Part shown: positions 11,390 through 21,461 of the stretch, one piece after another
Layout of the letters: each line of letters starts with the position of its first letter
How positions within the stretch are numbered: position 1 is the first letter of the stretch
From: Nephrocerus scutellatus
Taxonomy: Eukaryota > Arthropoda > Insecta > Diptera > Pipunculidae
Assembly: GCA_947095585.1 (NCBI GenBank)
Contig: OX352761.1
Span: 107,991,890 to 108,055,889, forward strand
DNA: 64,000 nt
Direction of reading: 5' to 3'
Program-made: the position numbers and the translations under genes
Notes under the pieces: model-generated
The model's input: the letters and a program-made list of their open reading frames with translations, nothing else
Database searches by the model: none
What the model was told of the DNA's origin: nothing

Positions 11390-12648
11390 TTACAACCAGA
11401 TAGACCGCCGCCACAACCCGAACCTGACGAACACTATCTTGTTGGTATGGTGCTCCGAGTGCGGATTGCATTATCACGAAAGACTGCATCCGCGAATCAG
11501 TTTCGAGTCAACACGGCTACCCTTCGCAACGACAAGACCAGAAACAACTACCGAGAAGCGATAGGACTTGCCATTTAAATTCAGGGATAGTAAGTCCTGG
11601 GGCTGAGATGTTGGGCGTAGAAGATAAATGGACACGCCTTAAGAATACTGTCATTAGTACTGCTGACTCCATCTTAGGCAGTAGCGTAGAGATCGGAACG
11701 ACTGGCTCAAGCAAGAAGGTAAGCTAGCGACTTAACGTAAGAATGTTGCGTACCGAGCAATGCAACAATCTCATAGAACGCGGACACGTGAAGATGAATA
11801 TAAAGAGCTCAGAAGATATGAAAAAAACAGTTCACCGGCAAAAGAAAGCAGCCTGGGAGAAGAATTTCGTCCGTGAACTATAACAGTACAGAGATCATGG
11901 ACCAGGCGCTGACGTTCTACCAAAAAGTCCGCGGTATGACGCAACATGCAAGGACAAAGAGGGTAATCTAATCGCCGATATCAGAATCTTAGAGTGATGG
12001 GAAGAGCAGTTTCATGAGTTGCTAAACTGAGGAATTGGAGGCTCCACCAATGACCAAAGACAATACTATCGGCTCAAAAATAATAAGGCCCGGGATCAGA
12101 TGGGATTCCAGCGGAACTGATTAGAATAGGAGATCCCACAATGCACCAAGCAATTCATGAAATAATAGTGCAAGTATGGGCGATGCCAGAAGACTGGCAA
12201 AGACGCAGGCCAGGAACTTATCCATAACATCCAAGCTGCTGTTATATAAGCCAATGGTTATACCAGTACTTACATATGGATCCGAAACTTGGGTGCTTAG
12301 CAAAAGCTTTTAGACCTCTTAGCCGCGTTCGAGATTAAACGGAGGCTCTATAATGATGAGATCAACGATCTCGACATCGTGAAGAGAATTAAGCTCGGTA
12401 GGCTCCGGTGGGCAGGCCAACTAGTACCTGAGCGAAGAGGATCCTGCTCAGAAAGTCCTTTGCGGTAGGATTTATGGAACACGACAGAGAGGGCGGCCAA
12501 GCCTACACTGGAAGAATTGCGTAGACCAGGACGCCCAGAGTTTAGTGATGCAAAACTGGATAACATCGACTCAAAATCGGGACCGGTGCATAGACTTTTT
12601 GCGGGAGGCCAGGACCGGACCCCGGTTGCAGAACCAAATATGATGATT
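11390..12648 (+). mobile_element. RTE-A element nested in family E
   Basis: 5'-truncated in the endonuclease (NQIDRRHNPNLT at 11396-11430), then the linker (11600-12000), RT entry (GIPAELIR-like near 12105), and a large internal deletion at about 12200-12215 that joins the RT fingers directly to the thumb (TSKLLLYKPMVIPVLTYGSETWVLS). The C-terminal block follows (RLRWAG ... GRIYGTRQRGRPSLHWKN). It ends with AACCAAATATGATGATT, the ATG-rich RTE tail. The flanking repeat is AAAGTTGTAGCCA (11376-11388) and AAAGTTGCTGCA (12649-12660). All catalytic motifs of the palm are lost. Confidence 0.85.
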
Positions 12649-13990
12649 AAAGTTGCTGCACTCGATTTATGCAAGGCATTTGCCAGAGCCTGACATCGAG
12701 CTCTTTTTTCGAAAATGAATGCCTACGGAATTTAAAGGGCCCTGCTTGATTGGACTAGTAACCACCTTTCCCACCGTTCTATTCAGGTCGTAATTGGCGG
12801 TATCAAATCCAACGTTCACCGTATAAACGCCGATATTCCCTAATGCTCTGTTTTGACCTCGACACTCTTTCTTATTTACATTAATTATCTCCTTTCTGCT
12901 ACTTTTAATCCAATTCATTCATTCGCTGAAGAGAGCACTCTTAGCTTTTAATATGATTTCACGCTTTCTGCACGCTCTTCTTCACTGCATGTGTAACTTG
13001 AACCACAACGTATGTTAAACTCGTAAATTGTGACCTCGAAAGAATAACAAGTTAGGGACAACACAATAGAGTAGAATTGAACGCTTCCATAACCCAATGC
13101 TGTCTTCTGTCGTCTAAGCGTAGTTTAAATTCCCAACCTTTATCCATGAATGGATCTTGCATCAAAGAAACTGAAAAACTCGCAATACACTTGGTATTTG
13201 CGTCAACAATAAGCTTCGTTAGAATGACCACATATTCGCCATCACTAAGAATGCTGCGAAAGGTTCAGATTTCCTAAAACGGTGCAAGATGTACTTCACA
13301 CCCACAGACCTGGCTATTATTTACATTTATATTTGCTGTAAACTTAAATACAACTGTATTGTCTGGACAGGTGCCAGAATTTATAACCGCGAGATAAAAC
13401 TGACTGGTGACGTAAATATCGCGAAAAAAAAATCGAATGGCTTGATCATCCTAGGAATGTTATCTGCTTATCACTGTTTTATCGCTTTTTCTTGAAGCGG
13501 TGTTCAGAAGAAATATCCAGATGCAAACCTCCATCCATCTGCCAACCTAACTGCAACACCCTTGCGTCATATCGAACTTACGAGTATACCATTTGACTTA
13601 TCTTCGGACGTACCAATCAATTGAAATATTCCTTCTTTAGTCACGGCGGCGGTGAAGGCGGTTAATAAATATTTGATAAAAAAGGGTCTTAGTATCGATA
13701 TCATCGACAGAAACACTCCAGCAATCTGTACAGCAGCATTTTCTAGTCTTACAGAGAAGTAGTGATGTGATGGTTTGCTGGGAGTTTGGATAGCGTTTGA
13801 AGGTTTGGCTTTCACTCAATAATTTTATGGAATGAATCGCCCGACTCTGTATTTCTGCATGTGTATCATTTCAGTCATTTAAGACACATGTGCATAGATA
13901 TCTTATCTTTCCATATCCTTAATTTCCTAACGCCCTCTCTTTGCTAAGCATTAGAAAGGTGCAAAACGCTTGAGCCTAAAATAAATAAAT
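12649..13990 (+). mobile_element. Family E element, RT to 3' end
   Basis: Continues the copy interrupted at 11389. It reads ALDLCKAFARA (motif A), ALLDWTSNHLSHRSIQVVI, a degenerate motif B (12830-12870), INYLLSATFNPIHSFAEESTLSF (motif C degraded from FADD to FAEE), then thumb pieces (13090-13560) and the terminal IPFDLSSDVPIN block. A 167-bp insert splits the last coding block at 13645-13811. The 3' UTR (TAACGCCCTCTCTTTGCTAAGCA...) ends in AATAAATAAATAAAG near 13990. Multiple stops make it inactive. The clade is jockey/CR1-like by motif style. Confidence 0.8.
13645..13811. mobile_element. Small unidentified insert in family E 3' coding region
   Basis: The family E copy at 47.25 kb reads TTCCTTCTTTAGCCGCAC directly into ACAGTTATGTGGAATGAATTG. 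Here the same sequence is split after TTTAGTCAC and resumes at TCACTCAATAATTTTATGG, with 167 bp between. TCAC is present at both junctions (13641-13644 and 13812-13815). No coding function, no clear terminal inverted repeat. It may be a small non-autonomous element. Confidence 0.55.
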
Positions 13991-14024
13991 AAAGATAGAT
14001 TGTTTGGTTTATTGCGGGCTTTGA

Positions 14025-14430
14025 TTAACTCCACTGGGATGCCGTTTAATCTCAATGCCTTATTATTTTTGAGCCGGTTTATCCCTCGTTAATTTAATTT
14101 TGGCTTGGTTGTGGCAGTGGCAGCACTGTGTTTTTGTTGGTCATTGGTAGAGTTTCCAATTTCTCAGTTAGCTGGCCATTTAGCGACTCATGAAAGTGCT
14201 AGATAGCCAGATGTGAAAACCCGGTATTAATTGACTGCTGACGGTTTAGTAGAACTTCTGCACCTGGGATATGATTCTCGCTTTCTTTTCTGTTCGATTC
14301 CACCCACGAGATTCTACTCCCAGGCTGCTTTCTTTCGCCAGTAAACTATTTTTCCATATTCCCTGAGCCTTTTCTTCTCCGCGTTTTATGAGATTGTTCC
14401 ACTGCTCGGTGGCTAACATAAGAATAACCT
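14025..14430 (-). mobile_element. RTE-A linker fragment
   Basis: The plus strand reads CCTTATTATTTTTGAGCC, GGTCATTGGTAGAG, CTCAGTTAGCTGGCCATTTAG, CAGGCTGCTTTCTTTCGCC and TATGAGATTGTTCCA. These are the reverse complements of the RTE-A region between endonuclease and RT at about 22040-22430. There is an internal deletion after TGAAAGTGCT (14202). No catalytic motif is included. Confidence 0.75.
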
Positions 14431-16697
14431 TGCAACTATGTATGTATGAATTTAGAATTTAGAAGTCTTAAATACAGCCAGAGCTACAATGGAGACACTG
14501 CGAGAACTTTACTTTTACTCTACGTTCCCGCTTTCACTTTTCATTTACGCAAGGTGTGTCTATACTCCCTTTATTTTCCTTTCGACAAGTATTTTTATGA
14601 GTTCTGAATCCCACATGGTGTCTTGTTTGAATACCCACATAACCTTCCTTTTAACGACATTACTCTCATTTTAGGTAAATCGTTGTAAAATTTGATAATC
14701 GGTCAACTAACAGACCAGTTTGTCTTGATAAATATTTAGAAATTTGTTGAGTCTCTATATATAACAACTTTTGCTACATACGCTCCTCTTTTACAGGACG
14801 TTGCCGACTTTTCGAGGAATTACAAATTATCTGAATGGAAATTTGGTTCAGTCCTCCTCAATCCACTGGCGCTTCTCAACATCTGCATGTTTAAATGGAA
14901 TGAAAGCTTTGCTTGTTGTTAACTAGCTTTTGATTTCTTTGCAATACTTGGAATGTCTATACTTGCCCTTTAATATTTAGCTCTCTAACGTTTTGCGTTA
15001 TTATGTCTAATTGTGCAGAAATTTGCAATGAATTAAATTTGGATTTGCGTATTCTTTGTCGACACTTGTTGAAATCTATTCCATGAGAAACAGTAAATAC
15101 CATCCGCTTAGACTCAGCAAAATTTTCTTCGTAAGGTTTTTGGCCATTAGCTCTAGAGGAATTTGCTTTGACTTTGTTACGTTTGCACAAAAACCACACA
15201 GTTTCAATAGCTATGGAAAGCTTCTTAGAAATAAGAGCAGCTCTGAGGTAGACAACATCATTATTTATTGTGACGTTCCGTCCAATATGTCGGTGTTGGA
15301 TTTATTTCATTATAATTTTCTCAATTATTTTTCAAATACCTTCTCCACGTGTTGTACTAGAATACATTTCATAGCCTTTAAGATAGTAGGTATAATCATA
15401 CGTTAGTTGATCAGGCAGCTTGTTTCTCCTGAACTTCTTCTTCCACATTCTTTTTGGTCCGTTTTCTAGATAATTTCTAATAATTTTCTTGCTAATTGGT
15501 ACCACTCGTCACAAATATTAGCTGTTCCTTTTCCTTAATAAGTGGCCTGAGTCCCGAAATACATAACGCAAAACAATTACAAATAAAAAATACAAAAGAG
15601 AATGAAAGTCGTTCTGCTTTTAAAACAAACATTCCAAGTCCCGTCAGATCACCGAAAACAGGCCAAAACTTGACCAACATTATCCAAAGTTTTCGTGTTC
15701 GTGGTGTTATCGTCGCTGTTCGATCATTGTCTGTGCGTTCCTCTGTCTACATCCAATCAGTGCTTGGTTTTTGGACGCATTGTTCGATGTTTGCTTAATG
15801 TGTTCGCAGCTTTATCACAGGACCAAAAACAAACTCATGTCTCCCTTACGCGAGGATTGCGCTAAAGAGACGTTCACCGATTTATTATTCAAGCAGCCGC
15901 ATATAATAACCTTTTGATTTTTGACGCTCTTCTTCCTGTTTTTTTTTTGCCTTCGTTGATCCTGAAATTTAAATATAATTATGAAATAAATAATGAAAAA
16001 ATCATTTCACCCCGAAGGCATCTTTGGCGGTTCCTTTTGATTTCGATGGTGTCGGTCTCTGGATAAATACAGTGCGGGACTATTAACTGCGCGTTCTTTC
16101 GATGTTCGATTCTTTGGTCGATTTTTGATTGTTTTCAGACGAAAAGTTTTACAGAGCAAACAAATGTTTAAGTCGGGCTACAACAAAAAACCCACAAGGA
16201 AATTATAAGTTATACGTCGGCGACGCTTTTTGTTTACGGGGCATGCCCACTCTTTTTTATGCAAATAATAGTCTGCAACGTTGAAAAACAAATATGCAAC
16301 TCATGCTATGAACAAAATGCTCGCGATAGGTATCTTTATGAACTTCTCAGATCGCCTGAGGAAAATTCTTTGTGCAACTTTAAGCTGCGATATACCAAAT
16401 TAAAAGCGGACTAACCGGGTTTCCTGATAGTCGATCTGCATATTTTGATGTTGACTAAATATTAAAAAGGGTGCAGTCGAGATCATAAAAAATTATGTTT
16501 TGTTCTAAATTTAAAGGATGATAGAATGCGGTGTAGATTTGTGGGATGCACTTAGAGCGGAACAAAAACATTCCTATCTGACACACAGTTCTGACACTGC
16601 AGCTTAAATGATAAATAACGATCACAATTCATTCTGTTCGTCCCTTTATAACAATCACATTTTTAGAAGTAAATTTTTATAGAAGTGTCGCTTTGCT
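14431..16697. other. Non-coding or unrecognised stretch
   Basis: Contains frames of 60-116 residues on both strands, for example 14957-15199 (-), 15056-15406 (+) and 15496-15798 (+). They overlap each other and show no motif I can name. The minus frame at 14957-15199 is lysine- and asparagine-rich. It could be decayed element sequence, but I cannot place it. Confidence 0.4.
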
Positions 16698-18145
16698 GGT
16701 AGCTTTTTTTAGTCTTGTCTTCGTTCATTGGTGGAGCCTACAATTCCTCAGTTAGCTGGCCATTGAGCAACTCATGAAAGTGCTCTTCCCATCGCTCTAA
16801 GATGCCTTTGAGATCGGTGATCAGAATACTCTCTTTGTCCTTGCAGTATGTGCAACGCGGTGTATATTGCGTCATACCGCGGACTCTTAGTTAGAACTTC
16901 CGCGCCTGGTGCGATCCTCGCTCTCTGTACTGTTCTAGTTCACGGACGAGATTTTTTCTCCCAGGCTACTTTCTTTCGCCGCGTGACCGCGTTTTATGAG
17001 ACTGTTGCATTGCTCGGTACGCAACATTCTTACGTTCAGTCGCTAGCTTACATTCGTCATCGAACCAGTCATTCCGATCTTTACGACTACTGCCTTAGAT
17101 GGAGTCAGCAGAACTAATGACAGTATTTTTAAGTCGTGTTCTTTTCTCTTGTACGCCTGATATCTCAGCCCCAGGACTTACTCTACCTGCATTTAGGGCA
17201 GGTCCCATCGCTTGACCGTAGTTGTTTCTCGTCTCTTAGTTGCGACGGGCAGCCGTGTTGTCTCGAATCTGATACCATACCAAAAAAATAGTAGTCCGAG
17301 TCAACGTTGGCACCTCGGTACGCTCGTGCCATCATCAGGTTCGGGTTGTGTCGGTGGTCTATCAAAACGTGGTCTATTTGGTTGCGAGTGGCTCCACGAG
17401 GAGATACCCAGGTGGCTTTGTGGCTCCCTACCTATTTTGGCATTCATATCCCCAAGAATGATTTTTACGTCATACTGAGGTCAGGCATGGAGTTTCCGTT
17501 CGACTGATTCAAAGAATTCTTCTTTTTCATCATCTGGGGAATCCTCTGTAGGTGCGTGAATGTTTATGAGGCTTATGTTTTTAAATCTGCCCCGCATGCG
17601 AGGGGTGCATAGACGTTCCTTTACTGCTTTAAAGCCGATGGCGGTGGGTTTCATTCTTTTGCTGACTAGAAACCCCACCGCGAGCACATGATATCTTGCA
17701 TGGCAGCTGTAATGTATGTCATATTCTGAATTTTTTAAGACACCATCCCCTGTCCACCGCATCCCCTCAATTGCTGTTATGTCAGCATTATATTTGGACT
17801 AGGTATCGGGCTGCTGCTTTGTAGCTCGAGCTCCATACAGTGAGCGTACGTTCCATGAGGAAATTCTTAAATCGTTTAGCCGTTTTCGTTGCCGTGGTCG
17901 TCGTCGTTCATCAGTGTATCCGAGGCTGATTTGGGGTTCCGTAACATGGTTTTTTTACAGGTCGCGTCAACCTTACTTTGAAGGGATCATTTCGCTTTTC
18001 CTGTACTGAAGGAACATTACCAGCGGCCACCACGTGGAGGTTTGATCGCACTTCCATCGGTCAGAGATAGTTGCGCAACAAACATACATTTCTAAAGCAT
18101 ACTGTGTTTCGCCCTACTCTGCTGATGGCTGACCGCCGACCAGAT
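16698..18145 (-). mobile_element. RTE-A 5' portion: 5' UTR, endonuclease, linker
   Basis: From 18145 downwards on the minus strand: 5' end near GGTCAGCCATCAGCAGAGTAGGG; 5' UTR shared with 40.8 and 43.0 kb (AAATCTCCACGTGG-like block); a start region rich in Arg codons (about 17880); endonuclease pieces including the open frame 17481-17762 with ERLCTPRMRGRF, NISLINIHAPTEDSPDDEKEEFFESVERKL; then DHRHNPNLMMARAYRGANVDSDYY (17183-17365) and the linker down to 16700. The IHAPTED block is the conserved strand around the endonuclease active site. RT is absent: the copy is 3'-truncated or deleted, unusual for a LINE. It abuts family E on the opposite strand at 18148. Confidence 0.8.
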
Positions 18146-18147
18146 AT

Positions 18148-18710
18148 TTACCTTCGCCAAAAAAGCTGCGAAATATTTAGGTTTTCTATCCCAGTGCAAA
18201 AAAAACTCCATCTGATCTCGCTACTATTTACAAGGCTTTTATACGCTCTAAGATTGAGTACAACTGTCATATCTGGTCTGGTGCAACTAAAACTAACTTG
18301 GATCATCTAGATAGGATACAAAACCGCGCGATAAAACTTATCGGTGACGTAAACATTGCGAAATCAATAGATTCGCTTGAACACCGCAGGAACGTTTCCT
18401 GTTTGTCACTGTTTTATCGTTTCTTCCACCAGCGGTGCTCAAGAGAAATAGCCAGCTGCATGTCACCTCTCCTTGAATTCAACCACAATATTCGTGACGC
18501 TCTAATTGCTCATCAGTTTACCCTCAAGCCCATCTTCGGAGGTACAGTTGAGTACAGGGATTCTTTTGCCATACAACGCGAATGTGGAATGCTCTGCATT
18601 TTCACACAGAAGCTCATAGACTTCTCCTTTTTTCTCCTCCTTTTCCTTAACGACCACGCTCTGCCAAGCATATAGCCGAGCATTTTAAGGTTGCGAACCG
18701 CTTAACGCGT
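18148..18710 (+). mobile_element. Family E 3' portion
   Basis: Reads KKAAKYLGFLSQCKK, then LLFTRLLYALRLSTTV, a LDHLDRIQNRAIKLIGDVNIAKSIDSLEHRRNVSCLSLFYRFFH block and the terminal block, ending in a 3' UTR with TTAACGACCACGCTCTGCCAAGCA, the counterpart of 13935-13965 and of the minus strand at 47120. Palm motifs are missing, so this is a 5'-truncated or interrupted copy. Confidence 0.85.
18298..18675 (+). pseudogene. Family E RT C-terminal domain
   Basis: A 125-residue frame holding the post-palm domain of a jockey/CR1-like RT: DRIQNRAIKLIGDVNIAK near residues 5-22, then EHRRNVSCLSLFYRFFHQRCS (28-48). The end of the frame drifts off family (FSFFLLLFLNDHALPSI) because of a frame loss near the position where other copies read RDSFFSRT. 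The homologous block at 47.9-48.1 kb is on the minus strand. Confidence 0.75.
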
Positions 18711-18754
18711 GCGCGAATTATAAAAGAAGATCGACCAATCTGGAGTAGTATTTT

Positions 18755-19240
18755 CAAACCATTTTCTGGACATTGGTAATGGCAAAATCCCCCTTGACAT
18801 TTCGACTGGCTGCTTTACATTTCCCGTCGATTTTTCCCAGTTCACCGAATCAACGACCGAACTCGCCATCCGAAATTTGTCCCAAACATCGCTCAAAATT
18901 ACAAAAATCATGTTTTGTTGAGCAAACGTGCTATATTGGCTGCGAAGTACATTGATGTCGACGAATTGAATTTCCAGATTTATAGTGAAATTGCTAGCAA
19001 ACTTACAAATCGGTGGATTCTATTACTAGACAAGATAATGTCGTCAACTATCCAACCGTGTATGTAAACTCGTCCCAATTGCCCGGATTGTCACCTCACA
19101 GTTAAAACTTGGATCGGTAATCATAATACATATTGCGAAATATCAACCCACCACGTCTTTGTAATGGCACCCGGCTTGCGGTAAAGAAACTGATGAACAA
19201 CGTCATCGAAGCAACAATGCACACAGAACCCAGTCATTAT
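18755..19240 (+). pseudogene. Helitron Pif1-like helicase fragment
   Basis: Three shifting frames give a consistent helicase C-terminal region: LDIGNGKIPLDISTG and FPVDFSQF (18765-18840), NHVLLSKRAILAAKYIDVDELN (18908-18972), a VNYPT-like segment (19040-19060), then ILRNI followed by PPRLCNGTRLAVKKLMNNV-like residues and IEAT (19132-19218). The series ERAILAAK / VNYPTEF / LRNxxPPRLCNGTRL is characteristic of RepHel proteins of insect Helitrons, in which this Pif1-family helicase unwinds DNA for rolling-circle transposition. Stops and at least two frameshifts kill it. The Walker motifs and Rep nuclease are not found. A satellite-type repeat follows directly at 19255. Confidence 0.8.
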
Positions 19241-19254
19241 AGTATGACATGATC

Positions 19255-19385
19255 TGATGCCGGGAAAAAAATTTGTATGGGAGCCCACCGACTCGCGGCC
19301 CGATCAAATTCAAATTTTAATAGAAAGTATTTTCACAGGAAATATACATGTGTGCAAAATTTCAATAAAATCAGGCTTTGGGAAG
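19255..19385. repeat. Dispersed satellite-type monomer
   Basis: Shares AAATTTGTATGGGAGCCC, TCAAATTTTAATAGAAAGTAT and GGAAATATACATGTGTGCAA with the end of the array at 50168-50265. The copy is single here. Its position a few bases after the helicase remnant may or may not be meaningful. Confidence 0.8.
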
Positions 19386-21080
19386 TGGTTTAAAAATTGA
19401 TCATAAGATCAGACCAGCCAGCCAGTCCGCCAGCCACGGGCACGCCAAGTTAATATAGAGAATTTAATAAAAATTGAGAAATATTTTTGTTGTAAAGAAA
19501 TTGACATTAAGTTGAATAATACAAATAAGGGCCCTGTCTCGTATAAGAGCCTACAATCAGTCTCGTCACAAAAAATTATCCAAAACCATTTTAACGCAAT
19601 CGCCATTTATTTTTTGACCGCCATTCGATTTAGTCAGGTATACGACAAAGAAATTCTTACGCGGGACAAACACAATCCGTTAAAGAGTCACACAGGAAAA
19701 TGTCACCAATGGCAAATGATCGTCCAGTGATTATAAAAATGGCTTTCTGCATTTGTGTGCCAGTCAATTAAGCCTCTTTTTGAAAATGGCGCAGATATAA
19801 AACAAAGAGATATTTTCCTTGCGTTCTGTTATTGGACTGTGTCACATTACAGTACACCCACAAATAATATTTTTAATGGAACAATTATTTTTTAAAAAAT
19901 ATTCCAGAGATTGGTTTGTAAATACCTACATATGTACCTACAAACGGCATGGGATCTTAAGTATCAACGACCTAATTGTCAAAAAACATAAAAATAAATT
20001 TTTGGCAAAATGCAGCATACTGCATACCTACTGCTAATACGTCATACACATCTCTGTGTTAACGACTGTAAAAGATAAACTTTGGTTAACGTTTTGTTGG
20101 TATATTAAAATCTCAATTTTAGAGTAGAAATTGTTCCGGCCGCGACCGGTGTTGTTTGGGTTGTGGTTGCGGTCGCACCATGATAAAAGGAGCACCGCAT
20201 TGCGTAGCGTCAAGATGTACAGCAGCAACGTACAACGATCGCACCAACCAATTAGAAGGAACCCAAGATGAGAAGATCGATGGATAGCTCGTCAGCTCGT
20301 CGTCTGGTGGCAGAAGTCAAGGAAGACCCCAAAAGGTAGATGTGATAATGCACAATTGGCTTCGTTGTCGGCGGAGTAGCCTTGTTGTGTTGTGTATTTT
20401 TATGATGCTTTGTCCGACGAGCCATGAGAAATGTGGTAATGACATGATGGGGCAGACAACGTGGAACCACTGCCCATGGATACGCCGGGCACTATAGCCA
20501 TTCTGATCAAGGTAACACACACACTCTCTCTCCATCTCTTTCTCTCTCTCATAGGGCAGTTTCAGTTTTCGTTCCGTTTATTGCTTCTTTGTTCGGTTCG
20601 TGGTATTTTTGCACTGCTTCGGCAGTTCAATGAGTGCGGTTGGGAAATGCGGGGAATTGTTGTCCAGCGAGACTTACTGACTGCAGCCAAGTGTGATCTC
20701 ATGGATTTGGTGCAAATGCCTTAAAGTCTCTCATAATCGTGTATATAGCAGCGATATCTTGTAATTTTATACTGAACAGAGTTCTGTTTGTCTTGACGAC
20801 GCACCGCAAGTGGCTGTTGATGTGATGAAATGAGACTTCTTGTTATTCCTGTTAAAAGTTAGCGTTCCTTAAAACGTGCATACAACACACACATACACAC
20901 ACACACACGAACACTCGTTAATAAGGCTGACGCTTTGTAGATACATGTAATTGCATAATCATAGATACATTTCTACTTCCTTTAACTTTGTAATAATTAT
21001 TAACGATAATAATGAGTGAACATCAAGAATTGATTCTATTGTCAGTTTGAGTTTGATTTGTTTTTATAAAAATAATGTAT
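19386..21080. other. Unique stretch with CT- and CA-rich tracts
   Basis: No domain found. The overlapping minus frames at 20252-20535 and the plus frame at 20461-20724 read a moderately GC-rich segment (20130-20720) that looks like single-copy host sequence, but neither frame is recognisable. A CA tract followed by a CT-rich run lies at 20515-20560. Confidence 0.4.
20884..20908 (+). repeat. (CA)n microsatellite
   Basis: Imperfect CA repeat (ACACACACATACACACACAC core). Confidence 0.9.
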
Positions 21081-21084
21081 ATAT

Positions 21085-21310
21085 ATGTAGAAAAAAAAAA
21101 CAATCCATAAAATATAAAATTGTTCGTTAAATTCTCTTAACGCAGGTAGACCACATGTGTGCAAAGTTTAAAGAAAATCGGGTTGGTTTTTAAAAAATTA
21201 TATGGGCACCCTAGCACCGATCACAACCAAATATTTATAAAAAGTTTTGTCATTGGAGATACACAAGTGCGCATATGTAGATTGCGCCCAATCTTTGAAA
21301 ATCACATATT
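21085..21310. repeat. Dispersed satellite-type monomers
   Basis: Starts with an A-run, CCATAAAATATAAAATTGTTC and TTAAATTCTCTTAACG, then CACATGTGTGCAAAGTTTAAAG, 'AAAATCGGGTTGGTTTTTAAAAAATTATATGGG', and AAAAAGTTTTGTCATTGGAGATACACA. The same order of blocks occurs at 49548-49690. It is a one- to two-unit copy of the family arrayed at 49.6-50.3 kb. Confidence 0.75.
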
Positions 21311-21461
21311 TAGCTGAAATAACGATGTCTACTGGCCGTCTAGGAGCTGCTATTTAACTCGGTTGGATTATTATTATTACCGTCAATGACAAATGGTATA
21401 ATAATCATACAGAGACGATGAAGTCTTTAAAAGACACAATTAAAGTGACTATTGGTGAAAT

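Noticed and set aside
11208..11489. 93-residue minus-strand frame
   Set aside because: Antisense to the RTE-C-like fragment, family E and RTE-A pieces read on the plus strand.
13567..13815. 82-residue minus-strand frame with apparent transmembrane-like segment
   Set aside because: It spans the 167-bp insert and the end of family E in reverse. No family match, composition is chance.
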